Shown here: one piece after another, positions 37,722 through 47,193 of the stretch
How positions within the stretch are numbered: the stretch's first letter is position 1
Layout of the letters: each line of letters opens with the position of its first letter
Origin: Streptomyces sp. col6
Lineage (GTDB): Bacteria > Actinomycetota > Actinomycetes > Streptomycetales > Streptomycetaceae
Assembly (NCBI RefSeq): GCF_008042035.1
Contig: NZ_RDBL01000006.1
Coordinates: 482,901-546,900 of the forward strand
Direction: 5' to 3'
Length of the DNA: 64,000 nt
Translations under genes and position numbers: made by a program
The notes under the pieces: generated by a model
What the model saw: the letters and a program-made list of their open reading frames with translations, nothing else
The model's database searches: none
Told to the model about the DNA's origin: nothing

Positions 37722-39218
37722 ATGCGTAAGTGGGGGCCGCTCACCGCGGTCTGTCTGGGGACGTTCATGCTGCTGCTGGACGTCACGATCGTCATCGTGG
37801 CACTGCCCGACATGGCGCGGGCGCTCGACGCCTCGCTCTCCGATCTGCAATGGGTCATCGACGGCTACGCCCTCGCGCTCGCCGCGCTGCTGCTCGGCAT
37901 AGGCGCGGCGGCCGACCGGCTCGGCCGGCGCCGGGTCCACGTCGTGGGCGTCGTGCTCTTCGCCGCCGCCTCGCTGGCCTGCGGGCTCGCCTCCTCGCCG
38001 GGTCTGCTGGTGGCCGCGCGCGGGGTGCAGGGCGTGGGGGCCGCCGCGATGTTCGCGACGACGCTGCCGCTGCTGGCCTCGGTGTACCAGGGCAAGGACC
38101 GGTCCGTCGCGCTCGGGCTCTGGGGCGCGGTGGCCGGGGGCGCCGCCGCGATCGGGCCCGTGGTCGGCGGGCTGCTGACCGAGGGGCCCGGCTGGCGCTG
38201 GATCTTCTACGTGAACCTGCCGGTCAGCGTGGCCGCCGTCTGGCTGACCGGCCGGACCGTGCCCGAGTCGCACGGGGCGCGGGACCGGCGCACCGACTGG
38301 GCGGGGACCGCCGCCTTCGCGGTGTTCGCGGGGGCCGCGACGTACGCCGTCGTCCGGGCGGGCAGCGTCGGCTGGGCGTCCGGGCAGACGCTCGCCACGT
38401 TCGGGATCGCCGCCCTCGCCCTCGTCTGCTTCGTCCTGGTGGAGCTGCGCGTCGCGCACCCGCTGCTGGACCTGTCGCTGTTCCGCACCTCCGCGTTCAC
38501 CGGGGTGATGGCCGGGGCGCTCGCCTTCAACATGGCGGCCTTCGGCGTCCTGCCGTACACCTCGATCTGGCTGCAGACGGTGCTCGGGCTCAGCCCCGTC
38601 CAGGGCGGCCTGGCGGTCCTGCCGCTGGCCGCGACCTCGTTCGTGGTGGCCGCCGTCGGCGGCCGGCTGCTGCACGGGGCGCCGCCGCGCCTCACCATCG
38701 GCGTCGGGCTCGTCCTCATCGGCGCCGGCACCCTCGGCCAGGCGGTGCTCGGCGCGGGCTCCTCGTGGCCGGTGCTGGTCCCGGGCCTGGTGGTCGCGGG
38801 CATCGGTACGGGCCTGGTCTCCCCGGCCATCGCGGGCGCGGCGCTCGCCGCGGTGCCGCCGGAGCGGGCCGGTATGGCGGGCGGCGCGGTCAACACCTTC
38901 CGCCAGCTCGGGTACGCCTTCGGGGTCGCCGTGCTCGGGACCGTACTGACCTCCCGGATGGGGGAGAGCCTGGGCGACGGACCCTCCCACGCGCTGGCGG
39001 GCGGCGGCGCGGCGGGGCTGCGGGCCGCCGGGATGCCGGAGCACGCGCTGCGGGCGGCGTTCGCCTCGGGGCTGAACACGGCGGCCGTGGTGGCCGGTGC
39101 GGTGGGGATCGTGGCGGGGGTGGCGGTGCTGCTGCTGGTCAAGGGCCGGAAGGCGGTGCCGGAGGCGCCGGGGGCTGTGGGGGGCGGTGCGGTGGCGGAG
39201 GCCGTGCGGGCCGGGTGA
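37722..39218 (+). CDS. MFS multidrug-type exporter (DHA2/EmrB-QacA-like)
   Basis: 498 residues, about 14 membrane segments. Motif LLLDVTIVIVALPDMARAL in TM1, GIGAAADRLGRRRVHVVGV (motif A), the GPVVGGLLTEGPGWRWIFYV antiporter motif C region. Probable proton-driven export of amphipathic compounds or an amino acid analogue. ATG 37722 follows GGAGAAGGA. Divergent from the Lrp regulator. Confidence 0.9.
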   Translation: MRKWGPLTAVCLGTFMLLLDVTIVIVALPDMARALDASLSDLQWVIDGYALALAALLLGIGAAADRLGRRRVHVVGVVLFAAASLACGLASSPGLLVAARGVQGVGAAAMFATTLPLLASVYQGKDRSVALGLWGAVAGGAAAIGPVVGGLLTEGPGWRWIFYVNLPVSVAAVWLTGRTVPESHGARDRRTDWAGTAAFAVFAGAATYAVVRAGSVGWASGQTLATFGIAALALVCFVLVELRVAHPLLDLSLFRTSAFTGVMAGALAFNMAAFGVLPYTSIWLQTVLGLSPVQGGLAVLPLAATSFVVAAVGGRLLHGAPPRLTIGVGLVLIGAGTLGQAVLGAGSSWPVLVPGLVVAGIGTGLVSPAIAGAALAAVPPERAGMAGGAVNTFRQLGYAFGVAVLGTVLTSRMGESLGDGPSHALAGGGAAGLRAAGMPEHALRAAFASGLNTAAVVAGAVGIVAGVAVLLLVKGRKAVPEAPGAVGGGAVAEAVRAG

Positions 39219-39245
39219 GGGGCGCGCCACCTTCGGCGGCGCCTT

Positions 39246-39270
39246 GTCCTCAATCGCCGGACGGGCTTGA
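39246..39270 (+). repeat. dispersed 25-bp element, copy 4
   Basis: GTCCTCAATCGCCGGACGGG plus CTTGA, in the gap between the MFS gene and glmS. Confidence 0.85.
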
Positions 39271-39372
39271 AGTGGTGGCCGGACGGGGCCTACGGGCTCC
39301 GTTGCGCTTGAAATAGGGGTCACTTCTGCGACTATGCGAAGAACGCGGGCTTGTGATCAGGAAAGGGCCACT

Positions 39373-41220
39373 ATGTGCGGGATCGTGGGTTACGTCGGTG
39401 GGCAGTCGGCGCAGGACGTCGTCGTCGCGGGCCTCAAGCGGCTGGAGTACCGGGGGTACGACTCCGCCGGGATCGCCGTCCTCGCCGACGGCGGGCTCGC
39501 CGCCGCCAAGAAGGCCGGGAAGCTCGTCAACCTGGAGAAGGCGCTGAGCGAGCAGCCGCTGCCCGCCGGTACCGCCGGGATCGGGCACACCCGCTGGGCC
39601 ACCCACGGCGGACCCACCGACGTCAACGCCCACCCGCACCTCGACAACGCCGGCCGCGTCGCCGTCGTCCACAACGGGATCATCGAGAACTTCGCGGCCC
39701 TGCGCGCCGAACTCGGCGAGCGGGGCCACGACCTGCTCTCCGAGACCGACACCGAGACCGTCGCCCACCTCCTCGCCGAGGCGTACAGCCAGAGCGGGGA
39801 GCCGGCCGAGGCCATGCGCCAGGTGTGCCGGCGCCTCGAAGGGGCGTTCACGCTCGTCGCGGTCTTCGCGGACGCGCCCGACGTCGTGGTCGGGGCCCGG
39901 CGCAACTCGCCGCTCGTCGTCGGGATCGGTGACGGCGAGTCCTTCCTCGCCTCCGACGTCGCCGCGTTCATCGAGCACACCCGGGACGCGATCGAACTCG
40001 GCCAGGACCAGGTGGTGGAGCTGCGCCGGGACGGCGTCCTGGTCACCGGGTTCGACGGGGAGCCCGCCGAGGTGCGCGAGTACCACGTCGACTGGGACGC
40101 CTCGGCCGCCGAGAAGTGCGGCTACGCCTCCTTCATGCTCAAGGAGATCGCCGAGCAGCCGAAGGCCGTCACCGACACCCTCCTCGGCCGCATCGACCCC
40201 GAGGGCACCCTCCACCTCGACGAGGTCCGCATCACCCGGGGCGAACTGCGCGAGGTCGACAAGGTGGTGATCGTCGCCTGCGGGACCGCGTTCCACGCCG
40301 GGATGATCGCCAAGTACGCCATCGAGCACTGGACGCGCATCCCCTGCGAGACCGAGCTGGCCAGCGAGTTCCGCTACCGCGACCCGATCATGGACCCGCA
40401 CACCCTGGTCATCGCCATCTCCCAGTCCGGCGAGACGATGGACACCCTGATGGCCCTGCGGCACGCCCGCGAACAGGGCGCGAAGGTCCTCGCCATCTGC
40501 AACACCAATGGCTCCACCATCCCGCGCGAGTCCGACGCCGTGCTCTACACGCACGCCGGGCCCGAGGTCGCCGTCGCCTCCACCAAGGCGTTCCTCACCC
40601 AGCTCGTCGCCTGCTACCTCGTCGCCCTCTACCTGGGCCAGGTGCGCGGCACCAAGTGGGGCGACGAGATCCGGACCGTCATCCGGCAGCTCTCCGAGAT
40701 CTCCGGCTCGGTGGACCGGGTCCTGGAGACCATGGAACCCGTCCGCGAGCTGGCCCGGTCGCTGGCGTCCCACGACACCGTGCTCTTCCTCGGCCGGCAC
40801 GTCGGCTACCCGGTCGCCCTGGAGGGCGCGCTGAAGCTCAAGGAACTCGCGTACATGCACGCCGAGGGGTTCGCCGCCGGCGAGCTGAAGCACGGGCCGA
40901 TCGCGCTCATCGAGGACGGGCTGCCCGTCGTCGTCGTGGTGCCGTCCCCGGCCGGACGCTCGGTGCTGCACGGCAAGATCGTGTCGAACATCCAGGAGAT
41001 CCGGGCCCGCGGCGCCCTCACCGTCGTCATCGCCGAGGAGGGCGACGAGGAGGTCGTTCCTTACGCCGACCACCTCATCCGCATCCCCGCAACGCCTACG
41101 CTGCTTCAGCCGCTGGTCGCCACCGTGCCGTTGCAGGTCTTCGCCTGCGAACTCGCGACGGCCCGCGGCAACGAGGTGGACCAGCCGCGCAACCTGGCGA
41201 AGTCCGTCACCGTGGAGTGA
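39373..41220 (+). CDS. glmS: glutamine-fructose-6-phosphate aminotransferase (isomerizing)
   Basis: 615 residues. Class II glutaminase domain with the nucleophile Cys2 ([30 protein letters not shown]), then two SIS sugar domains ([39 protein letters not shown]). It makes glucosamine-6-phosphate for cell wall precursors. A leader with a glmS ribozyme is not seen. The in-frame upstream ATG at 39334 is rejected since Cys must follow Met. Confidence 0.97.
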   Translation: MCGIVGYVGGQSAQDVVVAGLKRLEYRGYDSAGIAVLADGGLAAAKKAGKLVNLEKALSEQPLPAGTAGIGHTRWATHGGPTDVNAHPHLDNAGRVAVVHNGIIENFAALRAELGERGHDLLSETDTETVAHLLAEAYSQSGEPAEAMRQVCRRLEGAFTLVAVFADAPDVVVGARRNSPLVVGIGDGESFLASDVAAFIEHTRDAIELGQDQVVELRRDGVLVTGFDGEPAEVREYHVDWDASAAEKCGYASFMLKEIAEQPKAVTDTLLGRIDPEGTLHLDEVRITRGELREVDKVVIVACGTAFHAGMIAKYAIEHWTRIPCETELASEFRYRDPIMDPHTLVIAISQSGETMDTLMALRHAREQGAKVLAICNTNGSTIPRESDAVLYTHAGPEVAVASTKAFLTQLVACYLVALYLGQVRGTKWGDEIRTVIRQLSEISGSVDRVLETMEPVRELARSLASHDTVLFLGRHVGYPVALEGALKLKELAYMHAEGFAAGELKHGPIALIEDGLPVVVVVPSPAGRSVLHGKIVSNIQEIRARGALTVVIAEEGDEEVVPYADHLIRIPATPTLLQPLVATVPLQVFACELATARGNEVDQPRNLAKSVTVE

Positions 41221-41242
41221 GCCGAGCAGTGAGGGTGGGAAC

Positions 41243-41611
41243 GTGATCATCGGGGTCGGGATCGACGTGGCGGAGATCGAGCGGTTCGACGCGGCGCTGG
41301 AGCGTACGCCGCAACTCGCTTCGCGGCTGTTCGTGGAGGCGGAGCTGCTGCTGCCGAGCGGTGAGCGGCGCGGGATCGCCTCGCTCGCCGCCCGGTTCGC
41401 GGCGAAGGAGGCCCTGGCGAAGGCGCTCGGCGCGCCCGCCGGGCTGCTGTGGACGGACGCCGAGGTGTACGTGGAGGACAGCGGGCAGCCGCGGCTGCGG
41501 GTGAGCGGCACGGTGGCGGCTCGCGCCGCCGCGTTGGGGGTGCGGAGCTGGCATGTGTCGCTCAGCCACGATGCGGGGGTCGCTTCCGCGGTGGTCATCG
41601 CGGAGGGGTGA
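41243..41611 (+). CDS. acpS: holo-[acyl-carrier-protein] synthase
   Basis: 122 residues from GTG 41243. [12 protein letters not shown] carries the metal-binding aspartate, and [13 protein letters not shown] the catalytic glutamate; WHVSLSHD closes the site. It attaches phosphopantetheine from CoA to ACP. Lies 22 bases after glmS and probably shares its transcript. Confidence 0.95.
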   Translation: MIIGVGIDVAEIERFDAALERTPQLASRLFVEAELLLPSGERRGIASLAARFAAKEALAKALGAPAGLLWTDAEVYVEDSGQPRLRVSGTVAARAAALGVRSWHVSLSHDAGVASAVVIAEG

Positions 41612-41658
41612 CGGGGGCTCCGCCCCTGTGGCCTCGGGTGCTCCGGTGTGCCGGTTCC

Positions 41659-41683
41659 GTCCTCAATCGCCGGACGGGCTGGA
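41659..41683 (+). repeat. dispersed 25-bp element, copy 5
   Basis: GTCCTCAATCGCCGGACGGG plus CTGGA. One of two direct copies, 57 bases apart, in the acpS-nnr gap. Confidence 0.8.
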
Positions 41684-41715
41684 ATGCGCGGCCCGTTCTC
41701 GGTTCCGTTACCGAT

Positions 41716-41740
41716 GTCCTCAATCGCCGGACGGGCTTGA
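41716..41740 (+). repeat. dispersed 25-bp element, copy 6
   Basis: GTCCTCAATCGCCGGACGGG plus CTTGA, second copy in the acpS-nnr gap. Confidence 0.85.
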
Positions 41741-41787
41741 TGTGGCTGAGGTCTGCGCGCGCTTCTGAACATGCGTACGTTGAAGGC

Positions 41788-43254
41788 ATGCGTACCGCCT
41801 ACAGCGTCGATTCCGTACGGGCCGCCGAAGCGGCCCTCATGGCACGGCTTCCCGAAGGTGCGCTGATGCAGCGCGCCGCCGCCGGGCTCGCCGCCGCCTG
41901 TGCCGATCTGCTGCGCCGGGCCGGGCGGGTCTACGGCTCCCGCGTCGTCCTCCTCGTCGGCACCGGCGCCAACGGCGGCGACGCCCTGTACGCCGGTGCC
42001 CGGCTCGCCAGGCGCGGCGCGGGCGTGGTCGCCGTACGGGTCACCCCAGGCAGGTCCCACGAGGGTGGCACCGCCGCCCTGCGCGCCGCCGGCGGACACG
42101 TGGTGGACGGCGAGGAGAGCACCACCCACGAGGACTGGGCCGGGCGCATCGACCTCGTCGTGGACGCCATCACCGGCATCGGCGGACGCGGCGGACTGCG
42201 GCCGGCGGCGGCCGAACTGGTCGCGCGGTACACCGCACACGGCGCGCCCGTCGTCGCCGTCGACCTGCCCAGCGGCGTCGAGGCGGACACCGGTGAGGTG
42301 ACCGGCGACGCGGTGCGCGCGGACGCCACCGTCACCTTCGGCGCGTACAAGGCCGCGCTGCTCGTCGACCCGGCCGCCGAACGGGCCGGGGCGCTGCGTC
42401 TCGTCGACATCGGGCTCGACGCCGAACTCCCGGCCGTGCCCGACCTGGAGGCGCTCCAGTACGCGGACGTCGCCGCGCTGCTGCCCGTACCGGATGCCGA
42501 GAGCGACAAGTACCGGCGCGGGGTCGTCGGCATCGCCGCCGGGTCGGCCCGCTACCCGGGCGCCGCCGTGCTCGCCGTCTCCGGGGCGCTGCGCGGCGGG
42601 GCGGGGGCCGTGCGCTACGCGGGCCCCGGCGGCGAGGCGGTCATCGCGCGGCACCCGGAGACCCTGGTCCACGCGGGCCGCCCCTCCAGGGCCGGGCGGG
42701 TGCAGGCGTGGGTCGTCGGACCCGGGCTCGGCGACGGCACCGAGGCCGTGGAGGCCGTCTCCGACGTGCTGGCCACCGAGGTGCCGGTGCTGGTCGACGC
42801 GGACGGGCTGCGGCTCCTGGACGCCGACGTGGTCCGCGCCCGTACCGCGCCCACCGTCCTCACCCCGCACGCCGGGGAGGCCGCCGCGCTGCTCGGCGTG
42901 GCGCGCGAGGAGGTCGAGGCCGGGCGGCTCGCCGCCGTACGGGAACTCGCCCGGCGGTTCGGCGCCACGGTCCTGCTGAAGGGCTCGACGACCCTCATCG
43001 CCACCGACACCCCGCACACCCCGGTCCGGGTCAACCCGACCGGGACCTCCTGGCTGGCCACCGCAGGCAGCGGAGACGTGCTCTCCGGCCTGACCGGCTC
43101 CCTGCTCGCCGCCGGACTCGCCCCGCTCGACGCCGCGTCCGCAGGGGCGTATCTGCACGGACTCGCGGCCCGGCGCGCGGCGGACGGCTCCCCGCTCGCC
43201 GCGATGGACGTCGCCGAGGCGATCCCCGAGGCGTGGCGGGACGTCCGGGCCTGA
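41788..43254 (+). CDS. nnr: bifunctional NAD(P)H-hydrate epimerase / ADP-dependent dehydratase
   Basis: 488 residues. N-terminal YjeF epimerase domain (VGTGANGGDALYAGARLARR; VVAVDLPSGVEADTGEV) and C-terminal ribokinase-like dehydratase with YRRGVVGIAAGSARYPGAAV, VLTPHAGEAAALLG and the TAGSGDVLSGLTGSLLAAG loop. It repairs hydrated NADH and NADPH. ATG 41788 is chosen; an open frame from 41449 overlaps acpS and is rejected. Confidence 0.95.
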   Translation: MRTAYSVDSVRAAEAALMARLPEGALMQRAAAGLAAACADLLRRAGRVYGSRVVLLVGTGANGGDALYAGARLARRGAGVVAVRVTPGRSHEGGTAALRAAGGHVVDGEESTTHEDWAGRIDLVVDAITGIGGRGGLRPAAAELVARYTAHGAPVVAVDLPSGVEADTGEVTGDAVRADATVTFGAYKAALLVDPAAERAGALRLVDIGLDAELPAVPDLEALQYADVAALLPVPDAESDKYRRGVVGIAAGSARYPGAAVLAVSGALRGGAGAVRYAGPGGEAVIARHPETLVHAGRPSRAGRVQAWVVGPGLGDGTEAVEAVSDVLATEVPVLVDADGLRLLDADVVRARTAPTVLTPHAGEAAALLGVAREEVEAGRLAAVRELARRFGATVLLKGSTTLIATDTPHTPVRVNPTGTSWLATAGSGDVLSGLTGSLLAAGLAPLDAASAGAYLHGLAARRAADGSPLAAMDVAEAIPEAWRDVRA

Positions 43255-43305
43255 GCGAAGCTGAGGGCGAGCGTCCGCGGAGGAGCCGAGGAGAGGTGAC
43301 CGGCC

Positions 43306-43692
43306 GTGAGCAGCAGCGGTGACGTGCGCGTCCGCCGGGTCTACGACGGGGTGGAGGAGGGCGACGGCACCCGCGTCCTCGTCGACCGGCTGTGGCCGCG
43401 CGGGGTCTCCAAGGAGAAGGCCGCGATCGACCGCTGGCTCAAGGACCTCACCCCCTCGGACGAGCTGCGCTCCTGGTACCACGAGGACCGCTCCGCCACC
43501 CGCTACGACACCTTCGTCGAGCGCTACCGCGCCGAACTGGCCGGACCGGCCCAGACGGCGGCCGTCGACGAGCTGGTGGGGCTGGTCCGCGCGGGCGGCC
43601 CGGTCACGCTCGTCACCGCCGTCAAGGACGTCGAGCACAGCCACGTACCCGTCCTCGCCGACCATCTGGAACACGAGCTGCGCCACCGCTGA
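43306..43692 (+). CDS. DUF488 family protein
   Basis: 128 residues: VRRVYDGVEEGDGTRVLVDR, LWPRGVSKEKAAIDRWLKDL, RSWYHEDRSATRYDTFVERY and VTLVTAVKDVEHSHVPVLAD. The family is widespread and uncharacterised. GTG 43306 follows AGGAGAGG. It is on the same strand and close to nnr and alr. Confidence 0.9.
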   Translation: MSSSGDVRVRRVYDGVEEGDGTRVLVDRLWPRGVSKEKAAIDRWLKDLTPSDELRSWYHEDRSATRYDTFVERYRAELAGPAQTAAVDELVGLVRAGGPVTLVTAVKDVEHSHVPVLADHLEHELRHR

Positions 43693-43744
43693 CGCGCCCC
43701 GCCGGACCGGCCCGCGCACCGGGCTCTGAGAGACTGGGCGCGAT

Positions 43745-44911
43745 ATGAACGAGACAGCGTCCTTGCGAGCCCGTGCCGAGATCGACCTCGCCGCACTCCG
43801 CGCCAACGTGCGCGTCCTGCGTACCCGGGCGGCCGGGGCGCAGCTCATGGCCGTGGTGAAGGCCGACGCCTACGGGCACGGCGCGGTCCCCTGCGCCCGC
43901 GCCGCGCGCGAGGCGGGCGCCGCCTGGCTCGGCACCGCGACCCCCCAGGAGGCCCTGGCCCTGCGCGCGGCCGGGCTCGACGGCCGGATGCTGTGCTGGC
44001 TCTGGACGCCGGGCGGGCCCTGGCGCGAGGCGATCGAGGCCGACATCGACGTGTCGGTCAGCGGCATGTGGGCGCTGCGCGAGGTCACCGATGCGGCGAC
44101 GGCGGCCGGCCGGACCGCGCGTATCCACCTCAAGGCCGACACCGGACTCGGCCGGGCCGGCTGCCAGCCCGCCGACTGGCCCGAACTGGTCGCCGCCGCC
44201 CGCACCGCCGAGCGCGCGGGCACCGTCCGCGTCACCGGACTGTGGTCCCACTTCGCCTGCGCCGACGAGCCGGGCCACCCCTCGATCACCGCCCAGCTGG
44301 ACACCTTCCGCGACATGGTGGCGTACGCGGAGAAGGCCGGCGTCGAGCCCGAGGTGCGGCACATCGCCAACTCCCCGGCGACCCTGACCGTCCCCGAGTC
44401 CCACTTCGACCTCGTGCGCACGGGGATCGCCATGTACGGCATCTCGCCGAGCCCGGAGGTGGGCACCTCCGCCGACTTCGGACTGCGGCCCGTGATGACG
44501 CTCGCCGCGTCCGTCGCCCTGGTCAAGCAGGTCCCGGCCGGCCACGGCATCAGCTACGGCCACCACTACACGACGCCTCGCGAGACCACGCTCGGCCTGG
44601 TGCCCCTCGGGTACGCCGACGGCATCCCGCGCCACGCGTCCGGCCGGGGCCCCGTCCTCGTCGGCGGGGTGCGGCGGACGATCGCGGGCCGGGTCGCCAT
44701 GGACCAGTTCGTCGTCGACCTCGACGGCGACGAGCCGGCGGCCGGCAGCGAGGCGGTGCTCTTCGGTCCCGGCGACCGGGGCGAGCCGAGCGCCGAGGAC
44801 TGGGCACAGGCCGCCGGCACGATCGCGTACGAGATCGTCACCCGGATCGGCGGCCGGGTGCCGCGCGTCCATCTGGGTGCGACGGCCGAGGGGGCCCCGG
44901 CCGGGTCCTGA
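43745..44911 (+). CDS. alr: alanine racemase
   Basis: 388 residues. PLP lysine K39 in AVVKADAYGHG; second catalytic tyrosine in the GHGISYGHHYTTPRET region; GLVPLGYADGIPR and GRVAMDQFVVDL are conserved. Supplies D-alanine for peptidoglycan. It sits about 50 bases after DUF488 and before the alpha/beta hydrolase and tsaE, a usual actinobacterial order. Confidence 0.96.
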   Translation: MNETASLRARAEIDLAALRANVRVLRTRAAGAQLMAVVKADAYGHGAVPCARAAREAGAAWLGTATPQEALALRAAGLDGRMLCWLWTPGGPWREAIEADIDVSVSGMWALREVTDAATAAGRTARIHLKADTGLGRAGCQPADWPELVAAARTAERAGTVRVTGLWSHFACADEPGHPSITAQLDTFRDMVAYAEKAGVEPEVRHIANSPATLTVPESHFDLVRTGIAMYGISPSPEVGTSADFGLRPVMTLAASVALVKQVPAGHGISYGHHYTTPRETTLGLVPLGYADGIPRHASGRGPVLVGGVRRTIAGRVAMDQFVVDLDGDEPAAGSEAVLFGPGDRGEPSAEDWAQAAGTIAYEIVTRIGGRVPRVHLGATAEGAPAGS

Positions 44912-45001
44912 CCGGGGAAGCGGCCCTGACCAGGCACGATCTGAAGACGGCCCAGGCTCGGGCCGGGAGCGACCGACACGATCCACGAGGAGCGCGGCAC
45001 G

Positions 45002-46240
45002 GTGAGCGACATCAGCACGGGGGACGTGGTGGCGACGGCGGCCGCCTCGGGAGCCGGCTGGCGCCGGGCGGGAATCGCCGGCGCCGCCATAGGTGTGATC
45101 GCCGCGGGCGCGGCGGCCGGGGTCGCCGTGGAGCGGCTGACGGTCGGCCGGGGTATGCGCAAGCGCGCCCGGCTCGCCCTGGACGCCACCGGCCCGTACG
45201 GCTCGCTGCGCGGGACGCCCGGCCGGGCCACCGCCGACGACGGCACCGAGCTGTACTACGAGGTCGACGAGGTCGATCCCCCCGACGGCGCCGCCCCCTC
45301 GGGCTCCCGCAGGCGCCGCCTCTTCGGGCGCAAGGCGCCCGCCCCGGTGACCGTCGTCTTCAGTCACGGCTACTGCCTCGGCCAGGACTCCTGGCACTTC
45401 CAGCGCGCCGCCCTGCGCGGGATCGTGCGCACCGTCCACTGGGACCAGCGCAGCCACGGGCGCTCCGAGCGGGGCCGCGCCCAGGCCCGCGCCGGGGGAG
45501 GGGTGCCCGTCGGCATCGACCAGCTCGGCCGCGACCTCAAGGCCGTCATCGACGCCGCCGCCCCCGAGGGCCCGCTCGTCCTCGTCGGCCACTCGATGGG
45601 CGGCATGACGATCATGGCGCTGGCCGACCAGTACCCGGAGCTGATCCGCGACCGGGTCGCCGCCGTCGCCCTCGTCGGCACGTCGAGCGGCCGGCTGAAC
45701 GAGGTCAGCTTCGGGCTGCCCGTCATGGGCGTCAACGCGGTGCGGCGGGTGCTGCCCGGGGTGCTGCGGGCGCTCGGTTCGCAGGCGGAGCTGGTGGAGC
45801 GGGGGCGGCGGGCGACCGCGGACCTGTTCGCCGGGCTGATCAAGCGGTACTCGTTCGGTTCGCGGGACGTGGACCCGGCCGTCGCGCGGTTCGCGGAACG
45901 GCTCATCGAGTCCACCCCGATCGACGTGGTCGCCGAGTTCTACCCGGCCTTCGCGGAACACGACAAGAGCGCGGCCCTGCCCCTCTTCCGCGATCTCCCG
46001 GTCCTCGTCCTGGCCGGTGACAAGGACCTCGTGACGCCCAGTTCGCACAGCGAGGCCATCGCGGACCTGCTGCCGGACGCGGAGCTGGTGATCGTCCCGG
46101 ACGCCGGGCACCTGGTGATGCTGGAGCACCCGGAGACGGTGACCGACCGGCTCGCCGACCTGCTGGTGCGGGCCGGGGCCGTACCGGAGTCCTCTAACGT
46201 TGGCGGGCATGGAACCGCAGAACAGCCCGGCGGCCGCTGA
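45002..46240 (+). CDS. membrane-anchored alpha/beta hydrolase
   Basis: 412 residues. One hydrophobic segment near residue 25 (AGIAGAAIGVIAAGAAAGVA), then a hydrolase fold with VVFSHGYCLGQDSWHFQ (oxyanion HG), nucleophile elbow VGHSMGGMT, acid in LAGDKDLVTP and the histidine in PDAGHLVMLEHPE. Substrate unknown. GTG 45002 with AGGAG upstream. The 3' end overlaps tsaE by 32 bases. Confidence 0.88.
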   Translation: MSDISTGDVVATAAASGAGWRRAGIAGAAIGVIAAGAAAGVAVERLTVGRGMRKRARLALDATGPYGSLRGTPGRATADDGTELYYEVDEVDPPDGAAPSGSRRRRLFGRKAPAPVTVVFSHGYCLGQDSWHFQRAALRGIVRTVHWDQRSHGRSERGRAQARAGGGVPVGIDQLGRDLKAVIDAAAPEGPLVLVGHSMGGMTIMALADQYPELIRDRVAAVALVGTSSGRLNEVSFGLPVMGVNAVRRVLPGVLRALGSQAELVERGRRATADLFAGLIKRYSFGSRDVDPAVARFAERLIESTPIDVVAEFYPAFAEHDKSAALPLFRDLPVLVLAGDKDLVTPSSHSEAIADLLPDAELVIVPDAGHLVMLEHPETVTDRLADLLVRAGAVPESSNVGGHGTAEQPGGR

Positions 46241-46760
46241 GGCCACCGCGTACGAGAACGTCCCCGGCGCCGTCACCGTCAAGCTGGCCGTCGACTCCCC
46301 CGAACAGATGCGGGCCCTGGGCCGCAGGCTCGCCTCCGCGCTGCGCCCCGGTGACCTCGTCATGCTCACCGGCGAGCTGGGCGCCGGCAAGACGACCCTG
46401 ACCCGGGGCCTCGGCGAGGGTCTGGGCGTACGCGGCGCGGTGACGTCCCCCACCTTCGTGATCGCCCGCGTCCACCCCCCGCTCTCCGGCGGTCCCGCGC
46501 TGGTCCACGTCGACGCCTACCGGCTGGGCGGCGGGCTCGACGAGATGGAGGACCTGGACCTCGACGTCTCGCTGCCGGAGTCCGTGGTGGTCGTGGAGTG
46601 GGGCGACGGCAAGGTCGAGGAACTGTCGGACGACCGCCTCCAGGTGTTCATCGACCGCGCGGTCGGGGACACCGACGACGAGCGGCGCGCGGTGACGCTG
46701 GTGGGTGTCGGGGCGCGCTGGGCGGGGCTGCGGAACGAGTCCTGGGCGCCCTGGGGCTGA
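46209..46760 (+). CDS. tsaE: tRNA t6A biosynthesis ATPase TsaE
   Basis: 183 residues. P-loop TGELGAGKTTL (54-64), TSPTFVIAR and the Walker B-like VVVVEWGDG. It works with TsaB and TsaD to make threonylcarbamoyl-adenosine at position 37 of tRNA. ATG 46209 lies inside the previous gene; a TTG at 46200 is an unlikely alternative. The usual neighbour tsaB is 1.25 kb further on. Confidence 0.94.
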   Translation: MEPQNSPAAAEATAYENVPGAVTVKLAVDSPEQMRALGRRLASALRPGDLVMLTGELGAGKTTLTRGLGEGLGVRGAVTSPTFVIARVHPPLSGGPALVHVDAYRLGGGLDEMEDLDLDVSLPESVVVVEWGDGKVEELSDDRLQVFIDRAVGDTDDERRAVTLVGVGARWAGLRNESWAPWG

Positions 46761-46820
46761 GACCGGCAGGTGTTTCCGACGCGGTGTCGGCAAAATGTTG
46801 CGCGGAACGGGGCAAGCGTG

Positions 46821-46859
46821 GTGACATGGAGGACGAGAGCGGGTTAGGTCTACCTAACC
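46821..46859 (+). promoter_or_regulatory. promoter with iron-box-like palindrome before a small ORF
   Basis: GTGACA (46821-46826) and TTAGGT (46844-46849) are 17 bases apart. The palindrome GGTTAGGTCTACCTAACC (46842-46859; 8-base arms, 2-base centre) covers the -10 and the expected start site. Its halves TTAGGT/ACCTAA are those of DmdR/IdeR iron boxes, although the classical 19-bp box has a longer centre. Confidence 0.6.
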
Positions 46860-46890
46860 ATGCCTTCCACCGGAGCCCCAGGAGGCGTCC

Positions 46891-47070
46891 ATGCCGACAC
46901 CCGAGCGCGAGCCGTCGCCGCGGCCGACGGTATCGATGACGGCCCTACTGGCCGCGAACGCGGCGGCGAACGCGGTGTCGACACCCCCGCGAACCCAGTC
47001 GCCCCCGCCGAAGCCCGAAAACGCGAAAAAATCCGGACGGGCAGCACACTCAAGCCCGTCCGGCGATTGA
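46891..47070 (+). CDS. small protein (59 residues), possibly iron-regulated, unknown
   Basis: ATG 46891 has a perfect AGGAGG five bases upstream and a promoter/palindrome 32 bases before it. The product is MPTPEREPSPRPTVSMTALL, an Ala-rich stretch (AANAAANAVSTPPR), then a Pro/Lys-rich tail ending SSPSGD. The stop codon and last residues are supplied by copy 7 of the 25-bp repeat. I do not recognise the family. No signal peptide or full membrane helix is seen. Expression is inferred only from the signals. Confidence 0.55.
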   Translation: MPTPEREPSPRPTVSMTALLAANAAANAVSTPPRTQSPPPKPENAKKSGRAAHSSPSGD

Positions 47071-47074
47071 GGCC
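47050..47074 (-). repeat. dispersed 25-bp element, copy 7
   Basis: TCAAGCCCGTCCGGCGATTG plus AGGCC on the plus strand (inverted relative to copies 2-6). Its TGA (47068-47070) ends the small ORF. Confidence 0.85.
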
Positions 47075-47131
47075 ATCCGTGCCGAGGGCCCAGCGACGGC
47101 CCGCACGAAATCCAGGACAGCCCGCACAAGA

Positions 47132-47156
47132 TCCAGCCCGTCCGGCGATTGAGGAC
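47132..47156 (-). repeat. dispersed 25-bp element, copy 8
   Basis: TCCAGCCCGTCCGGCGATTG plus AGGAC, 82 bases after copy 7 in the same direction. Confidence 0.8.
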
Positions 47157-47193
47157 ATCCGTGGCGCGAGGCCGACACCGGCCCGCAGCGAAA

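Noticed and set aside
39219..39372. glmS ribozyme upstream of glmS
   Set aside because: The gap is 154 bases and holds a dispersed repeat; no ribozyme core is seen, and it is not expected in actinobacteria.
39250..43848. Open minus-strand frame of 1532 codons opposite glmS, acpS, nnr and DUF488
   Set aside because: It is a shadow frame created by high GC at third positions; it crosses four well-recognised genes, has Val/Gly/Asp-rich unfamiliar sequence and no ribosome site.
43622..46453. Open minus-strand frame of 943 codons opposite alr and the hydrolase
   Set aside because: Same cause: antisense shadow of identified genes without any domain.
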